Below, in pieces: positions 11,379 to 22,823 of a stretch of DNA of 64,000 nt. Source of the stretch: Moniliella sp. 'wahieum' (Eukaryota > Basidiomycota > Moniliellomycetes > Moniliellales > Moniliellaceae); assembly GCA_003971905.1 (NCBI GenBank), contig RSEE01000114.1:124001-188000 (forward strand), in the 5' to 3' direction. A model generated the notes under the pieces. It searched no databases, was not told where the DNA came from, and was given only the letters and a program-made list of their open reading frames with translations. Numbering within the stretch: the stretch's first letter is position 1; every line of letters starts with the position of its first letter. Both the position numbers and the translations under genes were made by a program.

Positions 11379-12382
11379 ATGACCACCGCCGCGCCAGCAT
11401 CTACGGCACTGCGCCCCCGGCGCCCCCGACCGTCGCGCCGTCCCACTCGGACGCCATGTCGGGCCCAGGCATCGCCGGCGTCGGCGCCGCCGGGTACGCC
11501 GGCCACCTCTCCTTTGCCGAGCCGCCCGCACCCGCCCGCACCCAGCGCAGCTCCGTCTACGACCCCATCCATGCTCCGTCCTTCACACTGCCGATCCGGG
11601 GTCCCGCACAACGGCCCATGCGCACACACCGCCCACCCCACCCGCATCCACCACCGCATTCACCGCCCGTGCCGCCCCCGACCCTCCATGCCGAGCATGG
11701 TGCGTACCGCGGTGCCCAGTCGCGTTCCCACCGCTGTGCCCAGTAGGGCGCCCACGGCCGTGCCCAGTATGGTGCCCACTGCTGCGCCAGGTAGGGCACC
11801 TACTGCGGTACCGAGTATGGTGCCTACTACGGTGCCGAGTATGGCCCCCACCTTGCCAGCGGGGACTCAGCTTGCTCCAGCGGCTCCTTCCGTCGCCCCG
11901 CTTGCCACAGTGAAGGAATCGGGGGCTGAGATTCCTGGTCTGCCAGCGCGCACGGGCGGCGTAGTGACCAGCACCACACTGCGCGCCACGATCAAGAATG
12001 TGGACATGACGCCAGAGATGCAGACGGTATGTGTGGACTTGGCTCTGGAAGCGCTGCAGTCCTATACGCTTCCCAAAGACATGGCAGCCTTTACCAAGAA
12101 GAGCTTGGACGTTCGCTACGGTCCTACTTGGCAGAGTATCGTGGGGATCAAGTATGGCTCCTATGTGACTCATGGTACGTCTGTCCTTTCTCCATCGGTT
12201 GGCGCTGACAGTTTGGGGGCTGGATTGGTTTGGTTGGATTGGATTGGGGGGATTGGTTCGACCACAGAGGTGCGACACTTTATCTACTTTTGTATGTTAT
12301 TGCCCAGATATGGGCTGCAGAAAACTGACTCTGTTGTGCAACAGACTTGGGCGACTATGCTTTCCTTTTCTGGCGTGCCTAG
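11379..12382 (+). CDS. Dynein light chain LC8 (DYNLL/Dyn2) with long N-terminal extension
   Basis: The C-terminal ~90 residues are LC8, a homodimeric hub that binds short linear motifs in dynein intermediate chain and many other partners. VDMTPEMQTVCVDLALEA, YTLPKDMAAFTKKSLD and YGPTWQSIVGIKYGSYVTH are read directly. An intron at 12175-12267 (GTACGT...CACAG) and one at 12292-12344 (GTATGT...CAACAG) splice cleanly to EVRHFIYFYLGDYAFLFWRA and a stop at 12380-12382, the expected length and end for LC8. Upstream, the same frame stays open for some 200 codons rich in Pro, Ala, Ser and Thr, including six octapeptide repeats. A second frame (11345-11746; ASIYGTAPPAPPTVAPSHSD) has more protein-like composition, so a frame slip probably lies in the extension and the true start is either 11379 or nearby. 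Whether the extension is translated with LC8 is inferred from the open frame only. Confidence 0.82.
11706..11849 (+). repeat. 24-bp coding repeat x6 (octapeptide TAVPSxxP)
   Basis: Six tandem 24-bp units encode TAVPSRVP, TAVPSRAP, TAVPSMVP, TAAPGRAP, TAVPSMVP and TTVPSMAP in the LC8 frame. Most differences between units are at third positions or in the R/M and V/A slots, which suggests selection on the peptide or recent expansion. Confidence 0.85.
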
Positions 12383-12631
12383 ACTCGGAACTAGACCGTT
12401 TAATGCACTTGTACAGGCCACCTTATACATTTGACCTATCTTGTTCTCGCCTCCAACCGTATCTTCTGTAATCACCCCATTCACCAAATCCCCTTCCTCT
12501 TGCTTGTTGTGGGGCTGTGATGTAGCGCATGGTGAATAAGCATGTTGGCGGCTTTTGGATCGCTCGAACGACTTCGAACGACTTGGGACATCGTGAACCC
12601 AGTCCCATTGGGGTCCAAGGAACCCTTTTAG

Positions 12632-12862
12632 AACCAAAACGTACGATGCAAAGATGCGATTGCGCCCGACGCGTCGTCCAAAGGGGGCGACCGAGACGCA
12701 TCATCCTGGGTTGACCACCGCTGTACGTTCAACTTCATCTGGTTTTCTTCTATGCCTGTACTCAAGTGCTCCGAGGTTACCAACGAGTAAGTCCAGATTG
12801 AGATCCATCCCGGCAGTTCGTACGTTTCTCTCTCTTTCGACGCAAGGGCAGGTGCAGACTGA
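12632..12862 (+). CDS. Unidentified short coding segment, two exons
   Basis: An open frame after an AG at 12630-12631 reads DAIAPDASSKGGDRDASSWV, CTFNFIWFSSMPVLK and CSEVTN. A 30-nt GTAAGT...GGCAG segment (12787-12816) then joins GA to T, continuing as DSYVSLSFDARAGAD and a stop at 12860-12862. Amino-acid composition looks protein-like, unlike the other two frames. The 5' exons are not resolved and I do not recognise the family. It may be the 3' end of a gene whose first exons lie at 12480-12620, or a chance frame. Confidence 0.35.
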
Positions 12863-13465
12863 TGCCATCGTTGGAGCGCGTCCTGTCGGGTCCCATATCT
12901 AGTCTAAGTACATAGGGTGCAGCATGAAACAATGCGAGAGCAGGTCCTCAAGCTTTTGTGTGCTACATTCGCGAGACACCACGCTCACAACCACATCGTT
13001 GTTGGGGACGATGAGCAAACGTGATGGGGGGTATAAAAGGTCCGGGGCATGGACAAATGGATGAGTAGGACCCCACAAGGTTGGATGTGGGCCACGCTTT
13101 GGAATCTGGGAATGATGAAGGCCCAAAGTGCTTGAATTCGTGAGGGGGGGTACATGAGAAGATGTCTACACACTCTTCTGGAACGCCAGCGGAGGGCGAG
13201 AAGAACGCCACCCCTATCCCAGAGATGCGCCCTAGATCAGTTGTTCCCCCTGAAAATGACGAGACGGTACTAAGGGTACGATGCAACGAAGACCGCCTCA
13301 AAGGAATTTGGGTGTTAGAAAGACCGCTTGGAAGAGCCATGTTGGAGATGGTGGAGACCCGGCCCGCACATGTTCACCGTGTTCATCCGTATCTCCATGC
13401 CTACCAGTGGCGCCGCTTCATCCGATTTGAAGACACAACAAAAGGACCGGAGCTCGAGGGTCCGG

Positions 13466-13485
13466 ACTGAGTACTGAGTACTGAG
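13466..13485. repeat. Tandem 7-mer ACTGAGT x2.9
   Basis: Two full copies and one partial copy of ACTGAGT. Confidence 0.85.
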
Positions 13486-13716
13486 ATAGCGACACTCCTT
13501 TGGCCTCATGATTGTGGGTGAGTGCGAGCTGTCGGCAAACGTCGGAGGAGTAGTCCTCGTCTCTGCCTCTGCTTGGCCATGAACTGATGCACTGATGATG
13601 CGGAATTTTGAGGTCCAACATGCTCCTTGCCTGATCATGGAAGGGCGTAAAAATGTGGATGGACATTCGGTCGCTGCATCATGTGCATCATCATGCATCA
13701 CCTGATGGATGACGAT

Positions 13717-13737
13717 GACTAGTGACTAGTGACTAGT
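13717..13737. repeat. Tandem 7-mer GACTAGT x3
   Basis: Three perfect copies of GACTAGT just upstream of the DUF1308 gene. Single GTGACTAGTGACT or GTCACTAGTCAC blocks recur near 16660, 26570 and 28605. Confidence 0.95.
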
Positions 13738-13769
13738 GACTTTTGATGTGACTCTTCCGGTGAGCAAAT

Positions 13770-16310
13770 ATGGCTGTTCAACGCAAGCCGGGCGCCACTT
13801 GGGATTGTTCCACAACATCGACATGGATCGGGCCGGCGCAGGTGGAGGATGAGCTGGCAGCTCTCCATGCACTCCTCACGGCGGTCGACAAGATCGGGCG
13901 TTCGCGGGCGTTGTGGCAAACTCTCGTGCCAGGCTTGGGCGTCGGCGGCGCCCCACCCGTCCTGTCGCCTGATGTGCCGCTCCATCTGACCCAGCGGCTA
14001 TCCCAGCAACGCCTGCCCCCCGGGGACGCTGGATGTGTGTGAAGCTCTGCTGGCGCCATCTCGTGAGGGCACACTGCTGCCCTTCTCCGGACCAGCCTGG
14101 CGCGCCCATGCTTCCGCTCGCACTGCCACCGCCTTGGCCCGTATCGCGGCCGACTCGCCCTGGGTGAAGGCACAGGCGCACGTACCGGCGCCGTCCCTGG
14201 CCTAGGGGGCGTTCGGACCAACATTGTTCGAGAACAGGAGTTTCTGCAGCGCTATACGCTGGAACAGGAGCTGCTGGCCACAGTGGCAGGAAAATCGTTG
14301 GGCCCCCTCCGCGCTCCTGATACCTCCAACACTTCCAGCCTTTGTGTGCAGCTGGAGATGGTGGTGGCCCTGATGCTGCGGCCAGGACATGTGCTCCTAC
14401 ATATATCCACCCTCCCTCCCTCCCCGCCCAAGACCAAGACCAAGGCCAAAGGCAAACCCAAGAAGATGACCACGACTCAAGCCAACCCCCGCCGAATGGC
14501 AAACCCAAGCCCAAGCCCAAGCAGCCCCCGCGGCTCGACGCTATTTACGACGTTCTCACTGTGCACCGAGGAGAGGCCCAACAAGATACGAAGGGCGTGG
14601 AGGAAGGGGTAATCGATGCGTTGGGTGCTACGCTGGGAGCATCCCTCCTTCGCACTCAGCTTTGGCTCAAGCTCTTCACCGGTAAGAAAACTTCGCTCTT
14701 GGCTCAATTTCGTGAGGCCGAGGCCGAGCTGGAGCCAGACTCGGACGTGGATTCGGACGCTGAGGATCAAGTGAGGCACCAACAGAGCGTCGACGAAGCT
14801 GATATTGCCCTCAAACGGTGCAGCCTCTACGTACTCCTACATGCCTTGGACGAAGCTAGACGCGCCCTCTCCCATCCCGTTGAGGTGGAGGTCATTACCC
14901 GACTGGACCTCCCACCACTATCAACAGACACACTTACCCTTGCACAGCTATATGCGTTGTCTGAGGAGGACCGGTACCAGTACCGTTTGACCCGTCTCGT
15001 TGCCCTGGCAGGCACCCTTGGGATTCGCCTTGGGACACCCAAGAGCAACATGGACGCGCTCAAGGCCGCGGTGGCAGAACAAGAGGGACCGACAAAGCAG
15101 GCCGTTGTCCTACCATCTGAACGAGCTCAGGGGGGGCAGGGAAACACATGCCTTCCCACCCCACTGTGCCCCTGTCGTAGTATCCGACAGCGAGCTAACG
15201 ATCTCCCCATCTGCCACGCCCATCCTCACCGGCCCCGCCTACCGAGACGCACGTCAACCTTGATCTCAGTGCACTGGTTGCGCTCATCAGTGATGTATCC
15301 CACACCCCTTGGCGGAAGAGTGGATAGAGGCCGTGCGCGCCTGCGACTTTCCCCCCGAGGAAGAGGAGGTGCCTGTACCCGAACCGATTGCCCGTGCGTT
15401 CCGGAGCGTGGTGCCGTGGAAAGTGGCACAACAGGAAGAGGAGCAGATCCAGGCTCAAGTCGTCGACGCTGTTGTTGACGACGTTTGCCCCCCTGACCAG
15501 TCCGCAGCACACCACCCCCATCCCCAGCAACAACCTCAAAACGAAAAGGATAATGAAAAAAAGACGCCGGCTGCCCCGGGAATGACCCAAGGTCGCGCCC
15601 TGGCGATGCAGTTGACGCGCGAAGTGCGCTTGCACCTCCAGGGCGACGGGTACTTGCCTTACCTTGCCTCCCTTGCGTCTCGTACTGTGGTCCTGCACGC
15701 CACTCAGGAAGTAATGGACAAACTGCACCAGATCACACGTCTGGTCGCCGGCCCAGGGGAGCGACGGCGAGCGGACCTGCTCTTGTCGGGCCAAGGGTTC
15801 TGGCAAGGCAGCCGGTACGAAAGTGTGGATTCGGTGCGGTCCAAGCTGCTGCTCCCGATCCAAGTTTGGCCCACGCTACCGCCTCCTCCTCCCGTCCAGA
15901 AGGGACAGGATGCGTTCCTTGCCTGTGCCCAGCGGGTGGTGTACGAAGGGATGGGCATCCACTGGGGCCGTCCGGCCGGCAAGGCCAATGCCCGTGCGCG
16001 CGTCAGTGCCACTCAGATGGCTCATACCCTGGGTACATTGTGGCTTGGCCTGGTGCCGATGGAGGAAGGCCCGGTACTCACGGTGACTACGGGCCTAGCG
16101 AGTGTACGCTGGCTCGTGCGTCAACTCGCTGATGGTTTGGGACCTCAAGCTAGTGCTCTGCTCCTGGCGCCCCGACCGGCACGCATCTTGGTCACGCACC
16201 CGCGCTCGTTGGCAGAACACATGCGGACCGGCTCGCATCACCTCCCTGTTCGCGATGAGCACGGTCACCTCGTTCTCCCCGGGACAGATGCGCTGGGGCC
16301 CGCGGAGTAG
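13770..16310 (+). CDS. DUF1308 / UPF0415 (C7orf25-like) protein
   Basis: An intracellular family of unknown function, whose C-terminal part I believe has a nuclease-like fold in some predictions. The start at 13770 gives an N-terminal helical region (VEDELAALHALLTAVDKIG). Next come LVALISDVSH (about 15260), the conserved FxxLxxLxGPGERxRA-type signature seen here as ITRLVAGPGERRRADLLL (about 15730-15785), TVTTGLASVRWLVRQLADG (about 16080), and ILVTHPRSLAEH (about 16190) near the stop at 16310. These follow the order in human C7orf25. A long middle insertion carries acidic and low-complexity stretches (ELEPDSDVDSDAEDQ; QQQPQNEKDNEKK). Frames change near 14035, 14215, 14500 and 15100 without clear introns. 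Identification rests on the last third; the N-terminal assignment is weaker. Confidence 0.65.
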
Positions 16311-17794
16311 AGCGCGTGTGTCCGCGGAACGGTTTCGTCTGCCCTTTGCATACCCCACTGCCGCTTTGACAGGTGGAAAAACGATGCTGAACATTGCGGA
16401 AACATGCAAGTCACTATAGTCACGCGTCACGGTGGTACGGCGACAGTTTTTGGCAGCTTGAAGCTTGAAGCCGACGGGAGAGTTGGGACCGAGCAGCGCA
16501 TCGGCCTTGGCCACGGCGTTTCAACTGAAGTAGTGGGGCATCTACCTGGCAGCACAAGGGCAGGGCCAAACATATGTATGACGCGGCCACATTCCATGGC
16601 GGACGAGCAATCTCTTTATTAGGCCACCTTGTTCACACGTTCACGGTCACCCCAGCAGAGTCACTAGTCACTCGCCAACGCCCAGCTGTCGGGGTGGCTG
16701 AGCGCAGTGGCTAGTGTCATTCTTTCCCCCAGCCGTCCAACGTCCCACGTTCATTTCGGCCTTTAAGCTTTAGGCCTTACGCCTTGCACCTTGAAGCTTG
16801 AGCCTTTTAGGGCCGGTCCCACGCCTTATTAGGCCTTGGGCTTTAGGCCCTACAGGGCCCAACCGATCCAGAGCCTCCTCCGCGGGTCATTCATTAATCA
16901 TTGATCTCGGTGAGCAAGAAACCATCAACGCGACTGCCGGGGACCCGGCAGAAATGCAGTATCGAAGCGCCTGGGATATTGAGTAGTGACTAGGAGTGGC
17001 TGCGCGTGCGCATATGCGGTGTCGCACTTTTGCCATGGCCGAACCAGCCCGAGACTTGAATAACCCGCGCGGAACAAGGCGCTGAGCGTCTGGGCTGAAG
17101 AGCGTGTCAGGCACCAAGGGCTGGTAACCGGTAACTGACAACCGTACGTAACCGATGCCCAGTGCGGGCGTTTGAGGGGGCGCTGCGGAGGGAGAAACGA
17201 ATCTGACCGGTTTGACCCTTTGGCGGCTCGCAACGCTAAAAGGAAGAAACGTTGGGGTATACACCCGGGTGTGTCAGGGTGTGTCCCGCTGATACGCCCG
17301 TCCCTCCAAGGAAAAACACAGGCTGGTGCAAGCAGCGCAGATGACAACTGGGACAGCCATGATTAATGGCACGCAATGGCATACATACAGGACCAGAGAA
17401 AGAGCAGGGCTGTACTGACCACCGAGGGAACTAAGTGGGTCTGCCCAGCCCCAACGAAGAGGAGGATGCTGCGATGTGAAATCTGCGAGTAGACCATGTC
17501 ATCGATTATCCTCGAGCTCGTACTAGTATACTGCTGGGTAGGCTTGCCCCGATACGTAGGGGTGGTAGTTGTCGCCGGCTGCGGACTACGCCTCGCATGG
17601 CATTCGCCGACCCCGACCCTGGCCGAGCCCACACGTCAAAAAGCGAGATAACGAGGCTGTGATTTATTTCACAGTTACTTGGGCAAGCATCATCCCCATG
17701 TGCCGCAAAGCATCCGCCACCTCGCGCCCCTCTGTGATGTGCAAGAACTTCTTCCAGTCTCTCCTCCTCTTCTCCACCGCCGACCAACACTTCT
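16311..17794. other. Intergenic region, no gene seen
   Basis: About 1.5 kb. It holds two CTTGAAG copies at 16457-16470 and a degenerate 7-mer tract at 16757-16806. ORFs on both strands at 16887-17350 overlap and lack motifs. Confidence 0.5.
16757..16806. repeat. Degenerate 7-mer tract (NNNNCTT)x7
   Basis: Seven successive 7-mers ending in CTT (CGGCCTT, TAAGCTT, AGGCCTT, ACGCCTT, GCACCTT, GAAGCTT, GAGCCTT), with one extra base after the second. Confidence 0.7.
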
Positions 17795-18436
17795 ATGACC
17801 GCCTCAGTGCCGTCCGCTTCCACCGCCACCCCGCCCTTAACCACTGCCTCTTCCAGCTGGCACCCCGATCCTTCCGTCAGCTCTTCTTCTTCCATCGCAC
17901 ATGAGCCCTCCGAACACATCAGCCAAGATTTCAACCCTATGCATCCCTCCCAGGCTACTCTCTTCCGCCATCTTATCGGCACCTGGAGTCTGGAGCGCGC
18001 CGTAGCCACCAATGCGGAAGGTCAAGTTCTCGAGATGCCCCTCGGCCCTTGTCCCCAGGGTCTGCTTATTTACAGCCCTGAGGGCTACGTCACCACCTTC
18101 ATCGAACGTGCTGGACGGCCGATTCTGTACACTGGTCCATTTGAGCTCCTCGCTCCTCCGAAGAGCTGTCCGCGCTCTCCCGATGCACTATGCTGGGACA
18201 TGCCCGACTCGTCCATCTATCCAGAAGACATTGGCACCATCGTGCAACGCGAACTCAAGATTATTGAATCAGGACCACATCCTCTCTTAGCCATGCACAT
18301 GCCAAATATGGGCAAATGCGTAAGTCCCCCCCTCTCCCTTCTATCACTGTCGACACACTTGCTGAATGTCCACGTCTTTGCTCTACAGGGAACGCTTGAC
18401 TTGCACTGGCGACGGCAGGAGATCTTTTCCTTTTGA
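17795..18436 (+). CDS. Lipocalin-like domain protein (Lipocalin_5 type)
   Basis: A small single-domain protein. The start at 17795 (MTASVPSASTATPPL) gives a Ser/Thr-rich leader of about 45 residues. The domain then begins with LFRHLIGTWSLERAVATN, PLGPCPQGLLIYSPEGYVTT and AGRPILYTGPF, the usual GTW, PLG and LIYTPDG signatures of this family. An intron at 18320-18388 (GTAAGT...CTACAG) joins MGKC to GTLDLHWRRQEIFSF and the stop, which fits the last beta-strand of the barrel. The family occurs in fungi and bacteria, often beside metabolic genes, with no fixed function. No signal peptide is seen, so a cytosolic location is likely. A large antisense ORF (17506-18012) is a shadow of the biased codons. 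Confidence 0.7.
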   Translation: MTASVPSASTATPPLTTASSSWHPDPSVSSSSSIAHEPSEHISQDFNPMHPSQATLFRHLIGTWSLERAVATNAEGQVLEMPLGPCPQGLLIYSPEGYVTTFIERAGRPILYTGPFELLAPPKSCPRSPDALCWDMPDSSIYPEDIGTIVQRELKIIESGPHPLLAMHMPNMGKCVSPPLSLLSLSTHLLNVHVFALQGTLDLHWRRQEIFSF

Positions 18437-18931
18437 ACTACGGTTGCCCTCCCTCACTCCACATCAGTCCGCGTCCCATGGACAACATTTTAGTTCGTCT
18501 TATGTGTTACTCTCATATACACCTTCATGCGCCGCGGGCTATATTGTGGCCCACTTCTCTGCTTATGCTTTTCTAGCTCATATCTGTGCTTATTGTGGCT
18601 CAATGGCCGTTTTGACGCTGGACATGGCTATCGAGGTAGCCGTTCCTACGCTTGGCTGTGCCACTTATATGACGCCACCCCCTCTGTGTTCCCATTCGAC
18701 ATGATTGAAGCTATCAGGCCTTGGCCCCCCGCGGGGCCTTCGGTAGCGTCAGGTGGAGCATTAGTATAGCACACACAGCACAGTTTATAAGTGAATCGGC
18801 TTGATCTCGAAAAAAGAAAGGAAAATAAATTGAAACTGCGAAATATGCTCAACCGATCGAAATTGCAGTACGTGACGGCGGACAACCACCACTCACTCCA
18901 ACCCCCCCACCACCATCACACTCCCCTCGTC
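18437..18931. other. Intergenic, no gene seen
   Basis: The 3' flank of the lipocalin-like gene and the upstream region of PRP16. Only short, unrelated ORFs are present. Confidence 0.5.
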
Positions 18932-21900
18932 ATGCGCCTCACCGAGCGCATCGGAGCCGAGCTGAGCGGCGCGCTCGGACTGCCCAGCAAAAACGCCGAC
19001 ATCATGGCCACCAACATGATCCGTCTTGCTCGGAGCCAGCCGGGGAGGAAACGTTTGTCCGCGCCGCCAACTTGTTTGGCAAGTTTGATCGTGCCTTCTT
19101 GCTTCAGTTGCGCCAGACCATACTCGCTTCGACGGAAGAAATTGCTTCGGTTCCTGCTGCTTCCTCGTCCTCTACCGCCACCAATTCCTCCGACAGGTTA
19201 GAGCCGGCCCAACCTCTGCGTGCTGGTCTGCAAAATCTTGGTGGCGAGGTACGTTTAGGCTGCTGGTGTGGGGGTTTCGGTTCATTGGCTAACTTTGTAC
19301 CTAGCGTGTTCTCTTCAAGTCGAAGGCACCCAGTCTGGGACTCGACAAGCTCGCCGCTCAACGTCGCGCGGAACAAAGGGAACGAGAACCCAAACGACCT
19401 CGGCTCGATCCACTTGATCCACCCGACTCGGGCCCCGGTGCCACGGCCGAGCAAGCGGACCACCCCATTTTCAAGGTCCCTTCGAAAGCGCGCCTCCGCT
19501 AGGATCCCACTTACGTCCACGGCCCCAGGATACCCCGGGCCGAGGCCCTGGACTGAGCGAGGCGGCACAACAACGTCTTGCTGAGCGACGACGGCAACGC
19601 GCCGGGGCCGATTCGCGTGCGCCTCCGCCCCGCCCTTCCGCACCCGATGCATCGGCCTCTTCGTTTTCCCAGTTCCGGGAACGCTTGAATCGTCGTCCTG
19701 TGGACCGCTCCCGACCTGAAGAAGCGACTCCCAGCAGAGGCCATGGGGCCATGGATACCCCGCATGCTGGGCTGGAGCGTGAATGGGAGACGCCCCGGTC
19801 GGACCGGACACGCCATGCGGACTTGCAGGGCCGGCGATGGGATACGTCTCCTCGCGCCCCGCGGCCCCAAAGGCCACGTGACAGTCCAATGGACGACGAG
19901 GAGGAGACTGGAGTGGCGGAAGAGGATGAACGAACGATGGATCGGGCATGGTACGACATGGATGAGATGGAGGGCACGGCCGGGGACGATGACCACAATC
20001 CGTTCGCCCAGTTTGAAGACGGAGGGCTTAGCCGTAAGCTCGAGTCACGTGTGCAAAGCGCACGGATGACCGCGCGCCAGGCTGCGTACAATGCCGATCG
20101 GGACGATTGGGAAATGAACCGGATGCGCACGGGAGGCGTGGGGGGCAAGCGGACAGTGGACTTGGATGCGGTCAACGCGGCCGAAGACGAGGACAGAGTC
20201 CATCTTCTCGTCCACGATTTCCGCCCTCCTTTCCTCTCGGGCAAGACCATGTTCACCAAGCAGATTGAGCCGGTCAATCCGGTACGGGATCCTACGGGCG
20301 ACCTGGCCGTCTTTGCCAAGAAGGGATCCAAACTCGTCAAGGAGCAGAGGGAAAAGACAGAACGACAAAAGGCCGCCGCTCGGGCCGCGGCCTTGGGTGG
20401 TACAACGTTGGGCAACATCATGGGGGTAAAGGAGGAGGAAGAAACGGATAGCCGGGGAAACAAGATCCTTGAAGTGGTCGAGTCCATCCAGTCCACCTCT
20501 GCCGATGGCAAGGAACAGGATCAAGATGACCGTGGCAAGGGCGATTCTCAATTCGCGTCTCATCTCAAGAAGAATGCAGGAGCTTCCGTTTTCAGCCGGT
20601 CCAAGACGTTGCGTCAGCAGCGCCAGTACCTACCTGCGTTTGCATGCCGCGATGCCTGCTCAAAGCAGTGCGTGAAAATCAGGTGGTGGTGGTGGTGGGT
20701 GAGACGGGGTCGGGAAAGACGACTCAATTGGCGCAGTTTCTCTATGAGGATGGGTACACGGGCGCCAACCAGTTAATTGGCTGCACCCAGCCGCGTCGTG
20801 TGGCAGCCATGTCGGTGGCAAAACGTGTGAGCGAGGAGATGGAGGTGCCGCTTGGGTCCACGGTGGGCTACTCTATCCGTTTTGAAGACTGCACTTCAGC
20901 CACGACACGGATTAAGTACATGACGGACGGGGTGTTGCTGCGCGAGTCACTCAATGAGCCCGACCTTGACCGATACGCCTGCATCATTATTGACGAGGCT
21001 CATGAACGCAGTCTCTCTACCGATGTGATCCTTGGTCTGCTCAAGAAAATTCTTACCCGTCGACGCGATCTCAAATTGATTGTCACCTCAGCGACAATGA
21101 ACGCAGACAAGTTCTCGACCTTTTTTGGCAACGCGCCTAATTTTACATTCCTGGACGTACCTTCCCTGTGGACACACGCTTCAGCAAGGTCCCATGCGAA
21201 GACTATGTCGAGAGTGCGGTTAAGAAGACGTTGGAGATTCACCTCTCAGGGGGCTCGGGCGACATCCTCGTCTTCATGACGGGACAGGAAGACATTGACG
21301 TGACTTGCCAGGCGGTCCAAAACCGTTTGGAGCAGCTGGACGATCCCCCACCACTATTGGTTCTTCCCATCTACTCTCAGATGCCAGCCGACCTCCAGGC
21401 CAAGATCTTTGACCCAGCCCCGGACGGCCAACGTAAGGTGATTGTTGCGACCAACATTGCTGAGACATCCTTGACGGTCGACGGTATTTCCCACGTCATC
21501 GACTCGGGATACAGTAAACTCAAGGTGTTTAACCCCCGCGTCGGCATGGACTCGCTTCAGATCACGCCGGTTAGCCAAGCGTCCGCCAATCAGCGGGCAG
21601 GTCGTGCGGGGCGAACGGGGAGCGGGAATGCGTATCGGCTCTACACCGAGATGTCCTACCTCAACGAAATGTTCCCCAACAACATTCCGGAAATCCAACG
21701 GACTAATCTAGCCAACACGGTTTTGCTCCTCAAGTCACTGGGGGTGGACAATCTGCTCGAATTTGATTTTATGGACCCACCACCGCAGGAGAACATTATC
21801 AACTCAATGTACCAGCTATGGGTGCTTGGTGCATTGGATAATGTGGGCAACCTGACCGCATTGGGCAAAAAGATGTCCGAGTTCCCCATGGAGCCGAGCC

Positions 21901-22808
21901 TTGCCAAGATCCTGATTGTTGCAGCGCAAGAGTTTGAGTGTTCCGAGGAAGTCCTGACGATCGTCAGTATGCTCTCTGTGCCCTCGGTCTTCTACCGCCC
22001 CAAGGAGCGACAAGAGGAATCCGATGCGGCACGGGAAAAGTTCTTTGTGGCCGAATCGGATCACTTGACCTTGCTTAACGTGTTCACTCTCTGGCGTGCG
22101 AATGGCTTTAAGGATGCTTGGTGCTCCAAACACTTTCTCCACGCTAAGCTCCTGCGTAAGGTGAGGGAAGTACGAGCGCAACTGGAGGATATTCTCCGAA
22201 CGCAGAAGCTGCCTCTTATTAGCGCCGGGACCGACTGGGACCGCGTCCGTCAGTGCATTACCTCGGGTTACTTCCACCAAGCCGCACGGGTCAAAGGGAT
22301 TGGCGAATACGTCAATCTTCGTACTGGTATCCCTTTACATCTCCACCCTACCAGTGCACTCTATGGCCTGGGCTACACTCCAGACTATGTGGTGTACCAT
22401 GAACTGACTTTGACCAGCAAGGAGTACATGGGCACCGTCACGGCTGTGGATCCTCACTGGCTCGCTTCGCTCGGCTCCGTGTTCTACTCCATTCGCCAAT
22501 CCGGCGCCTCGGCACGGCACACACGTCTATTGCAACGGGACGAGTTGTCAAAGAAGGCAGAGATGGAGATCCGTTTTGCTCAGGACGAGGAGCGGCATCG
22601 TGCTCAGCTGGAAGCTAGCTCGGCACGGCGGTCTCGCACCGAAACACCTCAGATCGCCTTGCCTGGTGCGACGCCCTTCCGCCGCCGTAGGCTCGGGCGC
22701 GGTGAGCGCGGGAGGAAAACACATGCGTGGCACTTCGTGCGAAGATCAGCTCCATCCAAAGTACCAGGTCCATATAAATGCAGATGCACTAGTGATACCA
22801 TAGGATAG
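18932..22808 (+). CDS. PRP16: DEAH-box pre-mRNA splicing helicase Prp16/DHX38
   Basis: An ATPase that remodels the spliceosome after the first catalytic step. The start at 18932 reads [17 protein letters not shown]. The N-terminal arm has the family signatures [17 protein letters not shown] (about 19320), DRAWYDMDE and NPFAQFEDG (about 19940-20020), [26 protein letters not shown] and [12 protein letters not shown]. The motor has motif I GETGSGKT (20698), [17 protein letters not shown] (Ia), DEAH (20992), SAT, motif IV ([15 protein letters not shown]), [11 protein letters not shown] and [10 protein letters not shown]. It is followed by the HA2/ratchet region ([19 protein letters not shown]) and OB fold ([20 protein letters not shown]). 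Prp16-specific residues throughout rule out Prp2, Prp22 and Prp43. Introns lie near 19245-19305 and possibly 19200. Frames slip near 19390-19690, 20645 and 21148. The last ~40 codons before the stop are uncertain. The stop lies 15 nt from that of MET8 on the other strand. Confidence 0.93.
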
Positions 22809-22823
22809 AATACGAGACTACGG

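Larger units (their letters stand above)
12383..13769. other. Region between LC8 and DUF1308 genes
   Basis: Contains the 3' flank of LC8, one short possible gene (12632-12862), two 7-mer arrays, and overlapping ORFs on both strands at 12963-13470 that I could not assign. The plus-strand one (13162-13470, MSTHSSGTPAEGEKNATPIP) and the minus-strand one cannot both be real, and neither has a known motif. Confidence 0.4.

Noticed and set aside
11660-12278. Minus-strand ORFs with regular hydrophobic repeats (GTILGTAVGALPG)
   Set aside because: They are the antisense reading of the LC8 octapeptide repeat and have no other support.
17506-18012. Minus-strand acidic ORF of 168 codons
   Set aside because: It overlaps the lipocalin-like gene, which has family motifs and a valid intron.
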